Assembly: GCA_027486935.1 (NCBI GenBank)
Contig: JAIXOF010000028.1
Location: 1 to 64,000, forward strand
From: Cyanobium sp. C1_MAG_00004
GTDB taxonomy: Bacteria; Cyanobacteriota; Cyanobacteriia; PCC-6307; Cyanobiaceae
Direction: 5' to 3'
Length of the DNA: 64,000 bases
Within the stretch, counting starts at the first letter, position 1. The number at the start of each line of letters is the position of its first letter. This document shows, piece after piece, positions 8,128 to 18,222 of this stretch. The position numbers were made by a program, and so were the translations under genes. The notes below the pieces were generated by a model. It did no database searches, was not told the DNA's origin, and saw nothing but the letters and a program-made list of their open reading frames with translations.

Positions 8128-9025
8128 CGACAGGACTTGAGCAGAGATCAGACCAGGCCTGCACCACCTGGGCAGGCTGGTCGAGGTGGGGCAGATGGCC
8201 GCAGCGCTCGAGCTCGCGCAGCCGCTCTCCCAGCAATGCCAGGGCCGCTCGCTTCTGCGGCGGGCGCAGAATGCGATCGTCGGCCCCCCACAGCACCTGA
8301 AGAGGCTGGTGGGGCAGGGGTTCACCGCAGCCCGCGAATCCACCGCTGCGGGCGAACCGGGCCAGGGCCTGGGCCCAGCCGGGGCTGGCCAGGTGCAGCG
8401 AGGCGATCTCAAGCTCGGCCGGGCCCACCGCGGCATCGGGATCAGCAAAGGCGCTGCGGCACAGACCCCGGCGTACCCCAGGCAGGGCCAGAAAACGCAC
8501 CCCCAGTCCATCGAGCAGCGGCGGCAGGGGCATCGGCCGGCCGGTCAGGCCCGCCGGGGCCAGCAACAACAGGCGGCTGATGCGCTCGGGACAACGGCGG
8601 GCCAGTTCGACCGCCACCGAGCCCCCCATGGAGGCACCGATCAGGCCGACGCGGTCAACCTGCAAACGCTCACAGGCCAGCCTGAGCACCAGCTCCAGGT
8701 GGTGCAGCACCGCCGCGGGGTTGTAGGCCGCATCGACGGCACGGGGGGTGAACCCGAAGCCGAACAGGTCGGGCACCAGCACCGTGGAGCGGGCCGCCAG
8801 CAGCGGGGCGAGGCGACGGAACTCGAGGCAAGAGCTGTCAAATCCATGCAACAGCAGGATCGGCTCTGAACCGGCGGTCCCCAGCACCGCCACGGGCCAG
8901 TCATCGCCGAGTCCGGGCAGCGACCACCACTGCACCGCCGCGGCCAACGCACGCCCCTGGGGGTCGAGCAGCTCGTGGGCAGCCCGCTCCAGCAGCTGCC
9001 GGCCGGTTGCCATGTCCTCAATCAC
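8117..9025 (-). CDS. Alpha/beta-fold hydrolase
   Basis: Protein of 302 residues. GTG 9025 is chosen as start because it forms a GTGA overlap with the stop of the preceding dehydrogenase gene; TTG 9040 and ATG 9013 are alternatives. The triad is readable: nucleophile Ser in GASMGG, acid Asp in WGADDRIL and His in GHLPHLDQP. LLLHGFDSSCLEFRRL holds the oxyanion HG motif. The architecture fits the large class of esterases and C-C hydrolases (chloroperoxidase or MhpC-like); the substrate is unknown. It lies between a GldA-like dehydrogenase and a DUF2993 gene, transcribed with both. Confidence 0.88.
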   Translation of the reverse strand: MIEDMATGRQLLERAAHELLDPQGRALAAAVQWWSLPGLGDDWPVAVLGTAGSEPILLLHGFDSSCLEFRRLAPLLAARSTVLVPDLFGFGFTPRAVDAAYNPAAVLHHLELVLRLACERLQVDRVGLIGASMGGSVAVELARRCPERISRLLLLAPAGLTGRPMPLPPLLDGLGVRFLALPGVRRGLCRSAFADPDAAVGPAELEIASLHLASPGWAQALARFARSGGFAGCGEPLPHQPLQVLWGADDRILRPPQKRAALALLGERLRELERCGHLPHLDQPAQVVQAWSDLCSSPVDDH

Positions 9026-10134
9026 ACCGGCGCGTCGCAAGTGATGCCAGCGGTCGTACTCACCAGAGCCGCCAGCAGCTCGGTGGGACGCACCGCAAAG
9101 GGCAGGTGGTGCAGATCGGAGCCCTCGCGGCAGGCAAAATCGCAGATCGACTGCAGTGCCGACAGGCTGGCGTCGCCCAGCCCCAGATCGGCCAGGGTCA
9201 GGGGCAGGCCCAGTTGGGCAAAGAACGGCACCAGTTGCCGCCGCGCCTGAGCAGCCAGCTGGCTGCCGCCCAGCACCTCTTCGAGGCGCAACTGCACCAG
9301 AATCCCGAATCCGACCTTCTCACCGTGCAGCTGGCCGTGGCAGGCCGGCAGCTGGGTCAGGCCGTTGTGGACGGCATGGGCGGCCACGGTCCTGCAACGG
9401 GCACCACCCAGGCCGCCGATGACGCCGGCGGTGAGTCCGCAGGCCTCGACCACCCGCACCCACGCTGCTTCGCCAGGGGCGGCGATCGCAGCCTCGGCAT
9501 CCAACAGCAGCTGATCGCGCAGAACCCGCGCCATCTGCACCGCCTGCTGGATCAAGCCGTCGGTGCTGGCACCACTGCTGACCGACGCCTCGTACCACTT
9601 GGCCATGGCATCGGCGATGCCACTGGCCAGGGTGCGCGGCGGAGCCTGGGCCACCAGCTGGTGGTCGAACACCAGCAGCTCGGGGCAGCGCCGCAGGGGC
9701 ACGTCGTAACTGAATGCCCCTTCAGGGGAATAGACATTGGCCAGCGCTGTCCAGCCCGCACAGGTGGCGGCACTGGTGGGCAAGGTGATGCAGGCCAGGT
9801 CCAACCGGTCGGCCAGCAGCTTGCCGGCGTCAAGAACCTTGCCGCCGCCCACGGCAATCACCCCATCGCAGCCTGCCTCCCGGGCGCGGCTGACGATGCG
9901 CTCGAGATCGCGGTCACAGCAGTCGAACTCCAACCGCTCTGGCGTCAGGACCAGGCCCGCGGCCACCAGGTCGGCAGCCAGGCCAGTGCCCAACGGGCCG
10001 CTGACGGTGGTGCGCCCCAGCCACAGGGGCCGGCGCACCAGGTCAGCGATGTCGCCGATGGCCCCGTTCCAGGCCCCCGCACCGCGCAGCACCCGGGCCG
10101 GGGCCATGGCGTGCAGGGAGAGGGGCTGGGTCAT
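9022..10134 (-). CDS. Iron-containing alcohol dehydrogenase family protein, GldA-like
   Basis: Protein of 370 residues, the usual length for glycerol-dehydrogenase-like enzymes. GVIAVGGGKVLDAGKLLAD is the NAD-binding glycine-rich stretch, TLPTSAATCAGWTALANVYS the nucleotide-side loop, ASGIADAMAKWYEAS carries the first metal ligand (Asp), and AHAVHNGLTQLP and HGEKVGFG carry the two His ligands. It therefore looks like an active NAD(H)-dependent polyol or glycerol dehydrogenase; the actual substrate in cyanobacteria is uncertain. It is the first gene of the leftward set with the hydrolase and DUF2993 genes. The PEP-CTERM-like pseudogene ends 4 bases upstream. Confidence 0.88.
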   Translation of the reverse strand: MTQPLSLHAMAPARVLRGAGAWNGAIGDIADLVRRPLWLGRTTVSGPLGTGLAADLVAAGLVLTPERLEFDCCDRDLERIVSRAREAGCDGVIAVGGGKVLDAGKLLADRLDLACITLPTSAATCAGWTALANVYSPEGAFSYDVPLRRCPELLVFDHQLVAQAPPRTLASGIADAMAKWYEASVSSGASTDGLIQQAVQMARVLRDQLLLDAEAAIAAPGEAAWVRVVEACGLTAGVIGGLGGARCRTVAAHAVHNGLTQLPACHGQLHGEKVGFGILVQLRLEEVLGGSQLAAQARRQLVPFFAQLGLPLTLADLGLGDASLSALQSICDFACREGSDLHHLPFAVRPTELLAALVSTTAGITCDAPV

Positions 10135-10138
10135 GGGG

Positions 10139-10870
10139 TCATCTTATGAAAGACACCCGGCGCCGGAGCCGCCTGGACCAGGCCAGCGCCCCGGCGGCGC
10201 CCACGATGGGCAAGGGACCGGGGACGGTTTCGGGCCCGATCGGGGCATCCACCACCCAGTACCAGTAGCGCTGCTCGGGATCCAGTTGATTGGAGGTCTG
10301 GACCGCCCAATCGCTGCCCTTTCCTTGCTTCTTCAAAAACACCGACTCACCCTTGTCGAACGCGCCAACGGGATCGCGCCAGAGGAAGTAAGCGCTCTCC
10401 ATCGGTGAATCATTCGGATTCTGGGTGGGATTGGGATTCAACAACCAGTCGGGGTCACCATTGGTTTGCCACTCGTTGGTGGCGATCAAGGCATTAGCAA
10501 AGGCCTTGGCACCATCCAATGCATTGTTTCCTGGTGCCAGGAACCAGGGTTGTTGACGCAGATCGGGATAGAGAATGTCATTCGGCGGCAGGACAGGAAA
10601 CACATCAGGCGGAACTTCCGTTGCCGATTCAGCCACGGACATGTAGACCGCACAGATCGGATAGGTGTTGCCTTGAACGGTCACCTCGATCGGCTGCTGG
10701 GGCACCGCCAGCGGAGCCGGCAGCGGCGGCACGGGCTGGGTTTCACCGAGAACAGGGCAGATTCCCTAAAAGTCTGCAGCGACTGCCCGACCGGGATCTG
10801 AAACAACGGCCATCAACAATCCAGCCGGAACAACCGTCAATGCCAGCGCAATGTTGCGTGATCGCATCAT
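10139..10870 (-). pseudogene. PEP-CTERM-like exported protein gene interrupted by an in-frame TAG
   Basis: The gene starts at ATG 10870 after a good ribosome binding site (AGGAG about 8 bases upstream). The first 34 codons encode a signal peptide (MMRSRNIALALTVVPAGLLM, then an Ala-rich cleavage region). A TAG codon at 10766-10768 follows, and the same frame then continues without another stop for about 209 codons. The downstream part is a secreted-type protein ending in VPGPLPIVGAAGALAWSRRL followed by RRRVSFIR. That ending is a VPxPxP motif, a short hydrophobic segment and an Arg-rich tail, as in PEP-CTERM-type sorting signals of picocyanobacteria. The only standard in-frame restart is GTG 10732, which would give a protein without signal peptide. 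Premature stop, sequencing error and readthrough are all possible. Base composition is lower in GC than in neighbours. Confidence 0.75.
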
Positions 10871-10890
10871 CAGAACTACTCCTACATGTG

Positions 10891-10928
10891 AAAAGACTCC
10901 AGTCAGACCGCAGTGGTCTTTCTGGAGC
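10891..10928 (-). terminator. Rho-independent-type terminator after clpC
   Basis: On the minus strand, CTCCAG and CTGGAG flank an inner AGACC-actgc-GGTCT hairpin with a two-by-two internal loop; the stem is followed by TCTTTT. It lies about 50 bases after the clpC stop and just before the ribosome binding site of the PEP-CTERM-like gene, so it separates those two transcripts. Confidence 0.75.
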
Positions 10929-10979
10929 CTATGCATCCACAACCCCTGTGGAGGTCAGGGGATCTGCAGCAGATTGTGT

Positions 10980-13541
10980 TCAGACGCTAGCCAACTGAGG
11001 CACCGCCGGCAGATCAGCCCCCTGCTTACGGATCACCACCTGTTTGTCGTCGTCGACATCGACGACGGCCGCATCACCCTCGCCGATGCGGCCGCTGAGG
11101 AACTCCTCGGCCAGCGAATCCTCGAGCAGGCGCATCACAGCACGGCGCAGCGGACGGGCGCCATAACTGGGGTTGTAGCCCTCATCAACCAAACGCTCTT
11201 TGAAGGAGTCGGTCACCGACAGGCTGATGCCCTTCTCGAGCATGCGGTTGAAGACCTCCTTGAGCATGATCTCGGAGATCTCCTTGACCTCGTCGCGGCT
11301 GAGCTGGCGGAAGACGATGATCTCGTCGAGACGGTTGAGGAACTCGGGGCGGAAGTACTGCTTGAGCTCTTCGTTGACCAGGGAGCGGATGCGGTTGTAC
11401 TGGGTCTCTTCGGCATCGCCGCCACCGAACTCGAAGCCCAGGCCGCCGCCGCCCTTCTCGATGACCTTCGAACCAATGTTCGAGGTCATGATGATCAGGG
11501 TGTTCTTGAAATCGACCGTACGCCCCTTCGAGTCGGTCAGGCGTCCGTCTTCAAGCAACTGCAGCAGCAGGTTGAAGACGTCGGGGTGGGCCTTTTCGAT
11601 CTCGTCGAACAGCACAACGGTGTAAGGCCGGCGGCGCACCGCTTCGGTCAGCTGACCACCCTCGTTGAAGCCCACGTAACCCGGAGGCGAGCCGATCAGC
11701 TTGCTGACCGTGTGGCGCTCCATGAATTCGGACATATCGAGGCGGATCATCGCCTCTTCGCTGCCGAAGAAATAGGCCGCCAGCGCCTTGGTGAGCTCGG
11801 TCTTGCCGACGCCGGTGGGGCCGCTGAAGATGAAGCTGGCGATCGGGCGGTTCGGATTCTTCAGGCCGACACGGGCCCGGCGAATGGCACGGGACACGGC
11901 CTTGACGGCTTCGTCCTGGCCGATCAGCCGCTGGTGCAGCGTCTCCTCCATGTTGAGCAGCTTCACCGATTCGCTCTCGGTGAGCTTCTGGACCGGAACG
12001 CCGGTCCAGGAGGCAACGATCTGGGCGATGTCCTCTTCGGTGACCACGGGGGCACGGTCGGCCTCGGCGCCGTCGGGCGCGGCGATGGCGGAGGCGGCAG
12101 TGGCCTCGCCAGCGCTCACCTCGGCTGGGGCTTCGGCTTCGGCCGGCTCCTCGTCCTTGCGCGATTGCAGGATCGTGCGGATCTGCTCCCGCAGCTCCAC
12201 CTCCTTGTCACGCAGTTCGCCTGCCTTGGTGAAGTCCTGCTCGCGCACCGCATCCTCTTTGTCTTTCTGCACGGCGCGCAGCTGTTTGTCGATCTCCTTG
12301 GCCGCCGGTGGCAGCTTGGAGTTGAGCAGGCGCACACGGCTGCCGGCTTCGTCGATCAGATCGATCGCCTTGTCAGGCAGGAAGCGATCCGAGATGTAGC
12401 GATCCCCCAGGGTGGCGGCCGCCACCAGGGCCTCGTCGGCGATCTTGAGACGGTGATGGGCCTCGTAGCGCTCCCGCAGACCGCGCAGGATCTCGATCGT
12501 GTCGACGACCGAGGGCTCGCCCACCATCACCGGCTGGAACCGGCGCTCGAGAGCGGCATCCCGCTCGATGTGTTTGCGGTACTCGTCGAGGGTGGTGGCA
12601 CCGATGCACTGCAGCTCGCCCCGGGCCAGGGCAGGTTTGAGAATGTTGGCGGCATCGATCGCCCCTTCGGCAGCACCGGCGCCGATCAGGGTGTGCACCT
12701 CGTCGATCACCAGGATCACGTTGCCCGCGCCCCGGATCTCTTCCATGATCTTTTTGAGGCGCTCCTCGAATTCGCCTCGATACTTGGTACCGGCCACCAG
12801 CAGGCCGATGTCGAGGGTCAGGACGCGCTTGTCCTCGAGGATGTCGGGCACATCACCGCTGTTGATGCGCTGGGCCAGACCTTCGGCAATGGCTGTTTTG
12901 CCGACGCCGGGCTCGCCGATCAGGACGGGATTGTTTTTGGTGCGGCGACCAAGAATCTGAATCACCCGCTCGATTTCGTTCTGGCGGCCCACCACCGGGT
13001 CGAGCTTGCCGTCCGAAGCCTGCTGGGTGAGGTTGCTGCCGAATTCGTCGAGGGTCGGGGTCTTGGTCGACCCCTTGCCGCCGCCGCCACCGGCCGCGAC
13101 CTCGGCGGTCTCGCCCAGCATGCGGATCACCTGGGTGCGCACCTTGGCCAGGTCGACACCCAGGTTCTCAAGCACCCGAGCAGCGACGCCTTCGCCCTCG
13201 CGGATCAGCCCCAGCAACAGGTGCTCGGTGCCGATGTAGTTATGACCCAACTGGCGCGCTTCTTCGAGCGAGAGCTCCAGCACCCGCTTGGCCCTGGGGG
13301 TGAAGGGGATCTCCACGGCCACGAAGCCCGAGCCCCGGCCGATGATCTTTTCAACCTCGACGCGGGCGTCCTTGAGGTTGACGCCCATCGATTTGAGCAC
13401 CTTGGCGGCCACACCGGTGCCCTCGCCGATCAAGCCCAGCAGAATCTGCTCGGTGCCCACGAAGTTGTGGCCAAGGCGGCGGGCCTCTTCCTGGGCCAGC
13501 ATGATCACCTTGATGGCCTTCTCGGTAAACCGCTCGAACAT
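10980..13541 (-). CDS. clpC: ATP-dependent Clp protease ATPase subunit ClpC
   Basis: Protein of 853 residues from ATG 13541 ([20 protein letters not shown], the standard ClpC start; an in-frame TTG at 13553 is less likely). Domains in order: double Clp N-domain (about 1-145), AAA module 1 with Walker A GEPGVGKT, a UVR-type middle domain ([14 protein letters not shown]), and AAA module 2 with Walker A GPTGVGKT. An LGF tripeptide in [11 protein letters not shown] is the likely ClpP-docking loop. A Glu/Ala-rich, variable linker (about residues 475-505) separates the UVR region from module 2. It is a hexameric unfoldase feeding ClpP/ClpR, essential in cyanobacteria. It is transcribed alone, with a terminator downstream and about 190 non-coding bases upstream. 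Confidence 0.98.
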   Translation of the reverse strand: MFERFTEKAIKVIMLAQEEARRLGHNFVGTEQILLGLIGEGTGVAAKVLKSMGVNLKDARVEVEKIIGRGSGFVAVEIPFTPRAKRVLELSLEEARQLGHNYIGTEHLLLGLIREGEGVAARVLENLGVDLAKVRTQVIRMLGETAEVAAGGGGGKGSTKTPTLDEFGSNLTQQASDGKLDPVVGRQNEIERVIQILGRRTKNNPVLIGEPGVGKTAIAEGLAQRINSGDVPDILEDKRVLTLDIGLLVAGTKYRGEFEERLKKIMEEIRGAGNVILVIDEVHTLIGAGAAEGAIDAANILKPALARGELQCIGATTLDEYRKHIERDAALERRFQPVMVGEPSVVDTIEILRGLRERYEAHHRLKIADEALVAAATLGDRYISDRFLPDKAIDLIDEAGSRVRLLNSKLPPAAKEIDKQLRAVQKDKEDAVREQDFTKAGELRDKEVELREQIRTILQSRKDEEPAEAEAPAEVSAGEATAASAIAAPDGAEADRAPVVTEEDIAQIVASWTGVPVQKLTESESVKLLNMEETLHQRLIGQDEAVKAVSRAIRRARVGLKNPNRPIASFIFSGPTGVGKTELTKALAAYFFGSEEAMIRLDMSEFMERHTVSKLIGSPPGYVGFNEGGQLTEAVRRRPYTVVLFDEIEKAHPDVFNLLLQLLEDGRLTDSKGRTVDFKNTLIIMTSNIGSKVIEKGGGGLGFEFGGGDAEETQYNRIRSLVNEELKQYFRPEFLNRLDEIIVFRQLSRDEVKEISEIMLKEVFNRMLEKGISLSVTDSFKERLVDEGYNPSYGARPLRRAVMRLLEDSLAEEFLSGRIGEGDAAVVDVDDDKQVVIRKQGADLPAVPQLASV

Positions 13542-13553
13542 GGGCCTGGCCAA

Positions 13554-13743
13554 CGACTAGGTGTTTCCAACCTATCAGGATTGCGGAGGCTGGTGTGGCA
13601 TGCGGCGCAAAACCGGCAGAAGCGCTGTTGCCACAAGCTTTCGCCAGAAAAAAGAAATAAACAAACCCGCCAGAATGGAGGCCTAAATCAACACAAAAGA
13701 CGGTTTTCCCTACCTCCCCCAAAGGCAGAGGTTGCGCTGCTCA
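13554..13743 (-). promoter_or_regulatory. Intergenic region upstream of clpC
   Basis: 190 bases with no supported gene between the clpC start and the end of the rimI-like gene. It holds an AT-rich patch (about 13645-13715) that is unusual for this GC-rich genome and probably contains the clpC promoter and part of its leader. No convincing -10/-35 pair could be fixed by eye. Confidence 0.4.
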
Positions 13744-14193
13744 TCAGCTCAGGCGCAGCCATTGGATCAGAGCGTCATCGCCATTGCGGTAGTAAGCGCG
13801 ACGGACACCGGCCTGGGCAAAGCCCAGGCCGGCATACAGGGCCACGGCGGCGGTGTTCGGGGCCGCGACCTCGAGGGTGGCGTGGCGGGCTCCCTCGTCC
13901 CGTGCTTGCCGCAGCAGCTCCCCCAGCACCTGCCGGCCCAGGCCCTGGCGGCGCCGCGCCGGATCCACCGCCACCAGGGTGATGTGCAGTTCGTCCACCA
14001 CCAACCAGCCGCAGGCCATGGCCTGCAGCTGTCCGTCCTGCCAAAGACCGAGACCGGGGCGACGGGGATCGGCCAGCTCGGTCTGCCACTGGGCCTCGCT
14101 CCAGAGGCCTCCGAGCGCGACCTGGTCCAGGGCCAACACGGCCTGCAGGTGTTCGGGCAACAACGGCAGGGCAGCGGGGTTCCGTACATTCAT
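13744..14193 (-). CDS. rimI: RimI-like GNAT N-acetyltransferase
   Basis: Protein of 149 residues from ATG 14193 (MNVRNPAALPLLPEHL); ATG 14223 would add ten residues but would overlap the lysA start. It is a GNAT fold: the acetyl-CoA pyrophosphate loop is VDPARRRQGLGRQVLGELL (R/Q-x-x-G-x-G/A), preceded by ELHITLVAVD (beta 4) and followed by ATLEVAAPNTAAVALYAGLG, the region typical of RimI with the L-E-V and N-x-x-A-x-x-L-Y elements. The known role is N-terminal acetylation of ribosomal protein S18 in enteric bacteria; in cyanobacteria the substrate is unproven. Divergent from lysA. Confidence 0.82.
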   Translation of the reverse strand: MNVRNPAALPLLPEHLQAVLALDQVALGGLWSEAQWQTELADPRRPGLGLWQDGQLQAMACGWLVVDELHITLVAVDPARRRQGLGRQVLGELLRQARDEGARHATLEVAAPNTAAVALYAGLGFAQAGVRRAYYRNGDDALIQWLRLS

Positions 14194-14221
14194 CGGTCTG
14201 CCGTCCCGGTCTGCCCCAGCC

Positions 14222-15610
14222 ATGGTGATCTCCAGCCACCCCGTGGTGCAGTCAGCACCGTATGAACAGAACCAGGACCTCACCAGCCCGAATCGCAATC
14301 TGACGCCCCTGGGCACCGCCCTCGACGACCACCATCGGTTGGTGGTCGGCGGTTGCACCCTGAGTGAGCTGGCCCGCACCTACGGCACACCGTTGTATGT
14401 GCTGGATGAGGCCACCCTGCGCGGCACCTGCCGGGCCTATCGCCAGGCCCTTGCCGAGCACTACCCCGGCCCTTCGCTGGCGGTCTATGCCTCGAAAGCC
14501 AACAGCTCTGTCGCCCTCAGCGCCCTGGTGGCCAGTGAAGGCCTGGGGCTGGATGCGGTCTCGGCCGGGGAGCTGCTGACCGCCCTGCGGGGCGGCATGC
14601 CGGCCGAGCGGATCGTGCTGCACGGCAACAACAAGTCCAAGGACGAGCTGGCCCTGGCCGCCGGCCATGGGGTCACGGTCGTGGCCGACAACTGGCGCGA
14701 CCTCGAGCTGCTGGCCGAGCTGGCCCCCGGGCTGGAGGGGCCGGTCAATCTGATGCTGCGCTTCACCCCCGGCATCGAGTGCCACACCCACGAGTACATC
14801 CGCACCGGTCACCTCGACAGCAAGTTCGGCTTTGACCCCGACCAACTTGAGACCGTGCTGCGTCACCTGCAGAGCTGCAGCTGGGCCCGGCTGACGGGCC
14901 TGCACGCCCACATCGGTTCCCAGATCTTCGAGCTGCAGCCCCACCGCGACCTGGCCGGAGTCATGGCCGATGCCCTGGCCCTGGCCCGCAGCCTGGGCCA
15001 TCCCGTCAGCGACCTCAACGTCGGTGGCGGCCTGGGGATCCGCTACGTGGCCAGCGACGATCCCCCGAGCATTCAGCAGTGGGTGCAGACGGTCGCCGAG
15101 GCCGTGGTCGAGGCCTGCGCTGCCCGTGGCCTGGAGCTGCCGCGCCTGCTGTGTGAACCCGGTCGCTCGTTGGTGGCCACCGCCGGGGTCACCCTGTACA
15201 CGGTGGGGAGCTGCAAGCCGATTCCCGGCATCCGCACCTATCTGTCGGTGGACGGGGGCATGAGCGACAACCCGCGCCCGATCACCTATCAGTCGCAGTA
15301 CACGGCCGTGCTGGCCGACCGGCCCACTGCCGCCGCCACCGACACGGTGACCGTGGCGGGCAAGCACTGCGAATCAGGGGACGTGCTGCTCAAGGACGTC
15401 ACGCTGCCGCCGGCGGTCCCTGGCGATGTGCTGGCGGTGTTCGCCACCGGGGCCTACAACGCCTCGATGGGGTCGAACTACAACCGCATCCCCCGCCCGG
15501 CGGCGGTGCTCGTCGGCGGGGGCGTCGCCGAACTGGTGCAGCGCCGCGAGCAGCCGGAGGAGCTACTGCGCTACGACGTGCTGCCAGCCCACCTGGCCCC
15601 GATAACCTGA
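14222..15610 (+). CDS. lysA: Diaminopimelate decarboxylase
   Basis: Protein of 462 residues if started at ATG 14222; nearby GTG codons are alternatives, and the conserved part begins around NLTPLGTALDD. It is a fold-type III PLP enzyme: the Schiff-base lysine is in VYASKANSS, the glycine-rich phosphate-binding stretch is LNVGGGLGIRY, the substrate-side block is EPGRSLVATAG, and the cysteine motif GKHCESGDVL contributes to the dimer-interface active site. It catalyses the last step of lysine synthesis, from meso-diaminopimelate. It heads a rightward chain with dacA, uppS, bioB and trhO. Confidence 0.96.
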   Translation: MVISSHPVVQSAPYEQNQDLTSPNRNLTPLGTALDDHHRLVVGGCTLSELARTYGTPLYVLDEATLRGTCRAYRQALAEHYPGPSLAVYASKANSSVALSALVASEGLGLDAVSAGELLTALRGGMPAERIVLHGNNKSKDELALAAGHGVTVVADNWRDLELLAELAPGLEGPVNLMLRFTPGIECHTHEYIRTGHLDSKFGFDPDQLETVLRHLQSCSWARLTGLHAHIGSQIFELQPHRDLAGVMADALALARSLGHPVSDLNVGGGLGIRYVASDDPPSIQQWVQTVAEAVVEACAARGLELPRLLCEPGRSLVATAGVTLYTVGSCKPIPGIRTYLSVDGGMSDNPRPITYQSQYTAVLADRPTAAATDTVTVAGKHCESGDVLLKDVTLPPAVPGDVLAVFATGAYNASMGSNYNRIPRPAAVLVGGGVAELVQRREQPEELLRYDVLPAHLAPIT

Positions 15611-15665
15611 GGGTCATTGTTGCTGTGGCCGGCGCCCTGCGGGCACCGGCGATCGAACCATCGAC

Positions 15666-16454
15666 CTGCGTCTGCTGCTCGACCTTCTCTGCGCCTTCGG
15701 GCTGGGGGTCCTGCTGCTTGGACGGGTCAGCGAGGCCCGCACCCTGTGGCTGTTGCGCGGCTACCTGATGTTGGTGGCGCTGGCCTGGGTGGTCCAGCGC
15801 TTCGCCAACCTGCCCCTGACCAGCAAGCTGGTCGATGCACTGGTGCTGGCCTGCAGCCTGGCCCTGGCCATCCTCTGGCAGGGGGAGCTCAGGCGCTTGA
15901 TGGAGCTTTTGGGCACGGGCCGGCTGCGGGTGCTGGTGGGCGACCGGGGCCGCGATCAACTGGCGTCGGGTTCGGTGGCGACCCTGAGCGAAGCGGCGGG
16001 CCGGCTCTCCCAACTGCGCCGCGGCGCCCTGGTCGTCGTCGATCTGGGCAGTGACCTGCGGCCCGAGGACTTTCTCAATCCCGGCATCAGCATCGATGGC
16101 CAGCTGTCGGTGGAGCTGCTGCTCAACCTGTTCGCCAGTGAAACCCCGTTGCATGACGGGGCGGTGCTGGTCAAGGGAAATCGCATCCTGGCGGCGGGGG
16201 TGATCCTGCCGCTGTCCCGGCAGGGCATCAACCGCTACGGCACCCGCCACCTGGCGGCCCTGGGGCTGACCGAACGGTTCGACCGCTGCCTGGCGATCGT
16301 GGTCTCTGAGGAGACCGGCACCCTGTCTCTGGCCAGCCAGGGACGGCTGGAGCGACCGATCACCAGCAGCCGGCTGCACGACCTGCTGAGCGCAGCACTG
16401 GCGTTGCCAGGGGGGCGTAGCGTATCCAAGGACACGCCGGAACCCCGCGGATGA
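15666..16454 (+). CDS. dacA: Diadenylate cyclase, DacA/CdaA type
   Basis: Makes cyclic di-AMP from two ATP. Three N-terminal membrane helices ([53 protein letters not shown]) precede the DAC domain with its catalytic motifs, [11 protein letters not shown] (DGA) and [15 protein letters not shown] (RHR-like, here RHL). The start is uncertain: the first helix lies upstream of the first standard in-frame start (TTG 15753), and no ATG, GTG or TTG exists in frame between the lysA stop and that helix. CTG 15666 is used here as a best guess. The DAC domain and both other helices are intact. The stop overlaps the uppS start by ATGA, the same pairing known for c-di-AMP and cell-wall genes. Confidence 0.88.
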   Translation: MRLLLDLLCAFGLGVLLLGRVSEARTLWLLRGYLMLVALAWVVQRFANLPLTSKLVDALVLACSLALAILWQGELRRLMELLGTGRLRVLVGDRGRDQLASGSVATLSEAAGRLSQLRRGALVVVDLGSDLRPEDFLNPGISIDGQLSVELLLNLFASETPLHDGAVLVKGNRILAAGVILPLSRQGINRYGTRHLAALGLTERFDRCLAIVVSEETGTLSLASQGRLERPITSSRLHDLLSAALALPGGRSVSKDTPEPRG

Positions 16455-17236
16455 GTCGCGCCCTGGCGACCGCCAGCTCCCGTACCCAGCCCGTGCTGCC
16501 CGTCGGGCTCGACGCGGCCCGGCTGCCGGCCCATGTGGCCGTGATCATGGATGGCAACGGCCGCTGGGCCCGCCGCCGCGGCCTGCCGCGGGTGATGGGC
16601 CATCGCGAAGGCGTCGAAGCGCTCAAACGCACCCTGCGGCTCTGCAGCGATTGGGGTATCGGAGCCCTGACCGCCTATGCCTTTTCGACCGAGAACTGGA
16701 ACCGTCCCGGCGAAGAGGTCAGTTTCCTGATGACCCTGTTTGAGCGGGTGTTGGCCCGTGAGCTGGAAGGCCTGGAGCGCGAACAGGTCCGCATCCGCTT
16801 TTTGGGCGACCTAGAGCCCCTGCCCCCCGGACTGCGGGAGCTGATCGCCAACGCCACCGCCCGCACCGCGGCCAACAGCGGCATTCACTTCAACGTCTGC
16901 ACCAACTACGGCGGCAGGGCCGAACTGGTCCATGCGGCCCGCCGGCTGGCGGAGCAGGCGGCCCGCGGCGAGCTCGATCCAGCCCGGATCGACGAGGAGC
17001 TGTTCGCCGCCCAGCTGCACACCGCCGGCGAGCCGGATCCCGATCTGTTGATCCGCACCAGCGGTGAGCAGCGCATCAGCAACTTTCTGCTGTGGCAACT
17101 GGCCTACGCCGAGCTGCACATCACCGACGTGCTGTGGCCCGACTTCAACGAAGCCGCCCTGACCACCGCCCTGCTCGACTACCAGAATCGCCAACGCCGC
17201 TTCGGCGGCGTTGCGCCCACCCCCCACCAGCCTTGA
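16451..17236 (+). CDS. uppS: Isoprenyl (undecaprenyl) diphosphate synthase
   Basis: Protein of 261 residues, ATGA overlap with dacA. Cis-prenyltransferase signatures: [20 protein letters not shown] (catalytic Asp and P-loop-like region), [11 protein letters not shown], and the C-terminal [20 protein letters not shown] with Arg residues binding the IPP diphosphate, plus the ending block [12 protein letters not shown]. It condenses IPP units on farnesyl diphosphate to form the lipid carrier of peptidoglycan precursors. The length is normal. The stop codon overlaps the TTG start of bioB (TTGA). Confidence 0.96.
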   Translation: MSRALATASSRTQPVLPVGLDAARLPAHVAVIMDGNGRWARRRGLPRVMGHREGVEALKRTLRLCSDWGIGALTAYAFSTENWNRPGEEVSFLMTLFERVLARELEGLEREQVRIRFLGDLEPLPPGLRELIANATARTAANSGIHFNVCTNYGGRAELVHAARRLAEQAARGELDPARIDEELFAAQLHTAGEPDPDLLIRTSGEQRISNFLLWQLAYAELHITDVLWPDFNEAALTTALLDYQNRQRRFGGVAPTPHQP

Positions 17237-18222
17237 CGATCTCCCAACCCCGGCCCGCCGACCCGATCCAGGCCGCGTCACGCCACGACTGGACCCTGGA
17301 CGAGATCCTGGCCCTGCTCGAGCTGCCGCTGGTGGACCTGCTGTGGCAGGCCCAGGCGGTCCACCGCACAGCCAACCCCGGCTACCGGGTGCAGCTGGCC
17401 TCGCTGCTGAGCGTCAAGACCGGCGGCTGCGAAGAGGACTGCGCCTACTGCCCCCAGTCGATGCACCACAGCAGCGATGTGAGCGGCAGGCCCGAGCTCG
17501 CCGTCGAGCCGGTGCTCGAGCGGGCCCGCGCTGCCAAGGCCGCCGGGGCCCATCGCTTCTGCATGGGCTGGGCCTGGCGCGAGATCCGCGACGGAGCGCC
17601 ATTTGAGGCCATGCTGGCGATGGTGCAGGGTGTGCGCGAACTGGGGCTCGAGGCCTGCGTCACCGCCGGGATGCTGACCGACAGCCAGGCCCAGCGATTG
17701 GCCGAAGCGGGACTGACCTCCTACAACCACAACCTCGACACCAGCCCCGAGCACTACGACCGAATCATCAGCACCCGCACCTACCAGGAACGGCTCGAAA
17801 CCCTGCAGCGGGTGCGCCAGGCCGGGATCTCGATGTGCTGCGGCGGCATCATCGGCATGGGCGAAAGCCTGCAGGACCGGGCCTCGCTGCTGCAGGTGCT
17901 GGCCGGCCTGAACCCCCACCCCGAAAGCGTGCCGATCAATGCGCTGGTGGCGGTCGAAGGGACCCCCCTCGAAGCGCAGGAACCGGTGGATCCGCTCGAG
18001 CTGGTGCGCATGGTGGCCACCGCCCGCATCCTGATGCCCACCAGCCGCGTACGCCTGAGCGCCGGCCGCGAGCAGCTCAGCCGCGAAGCCCAGATTCTGT
18101 GCCTGCTGGCGGGGGCCGATTCGATCTTCTATGGCGACACCCTGCTGACCACCGGCAACCCCGCCGCCGAGGCCGACCGGGAGCTGCTGGCCGCCGCCGG
18201 CGTTACCCCCTGGCAGGGATGA
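17233..18222 (+). CDS. bioB: Biotin synthase
   Basis: Protein of 329 residues from TTG 17233; the frame is open upstream but only mirrors uppS. It is a radical-SAM enzyme with the cluster motif [11 protein letters not shown] (CxxxCxxC), followed by [15 protein letters not shown] and [10 protein letters not shown], and the [2Fe-2S] sulfur-donor ligands further on, including the Arg in RLSAGREQ. It inserts sulfur into dethiobiotin. It sits inside the cell-wall/lysine chain, which is a packing feature rather than a pathway link. It ends in an ATGA overlap with trhO. Confidence 0.97.
   Translation: MTISQPRPADPIQAASRHDWTLDEILALLELPLVDLLWQAQAVHRTANPGYRVQLASLLSVKTGGCEEDCAYCPQSMHHSSDVSGRPELAVEPVLERARAAKAAGAHRFCMGWAWREIRDGAPFEAMLAMVQGVRELGLEACVTAGMLTDSQAQRLAEAGLTSYNHNLDTSPEHYDRIISTRTYQERLETLQRVRQAGISMCCGGIIGMGESLQDRASLLQVLAGLNPHPESVPINALVAVEGTPLEAQEPVDPLELVRMVATARILMPTSRVRLSAGREQLSREAQILCLLAGADSIFYGDTLLTTGNPAAEADRELLAAAGVTPWQG

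Noticed and set aside
10851-13982. A very long plus-strand open frame of 1043 codons across the clpC region.
   Set aside because: It is the reverse frame of clpC, produced by high GC; clpC has all family motifs on the minus strand.
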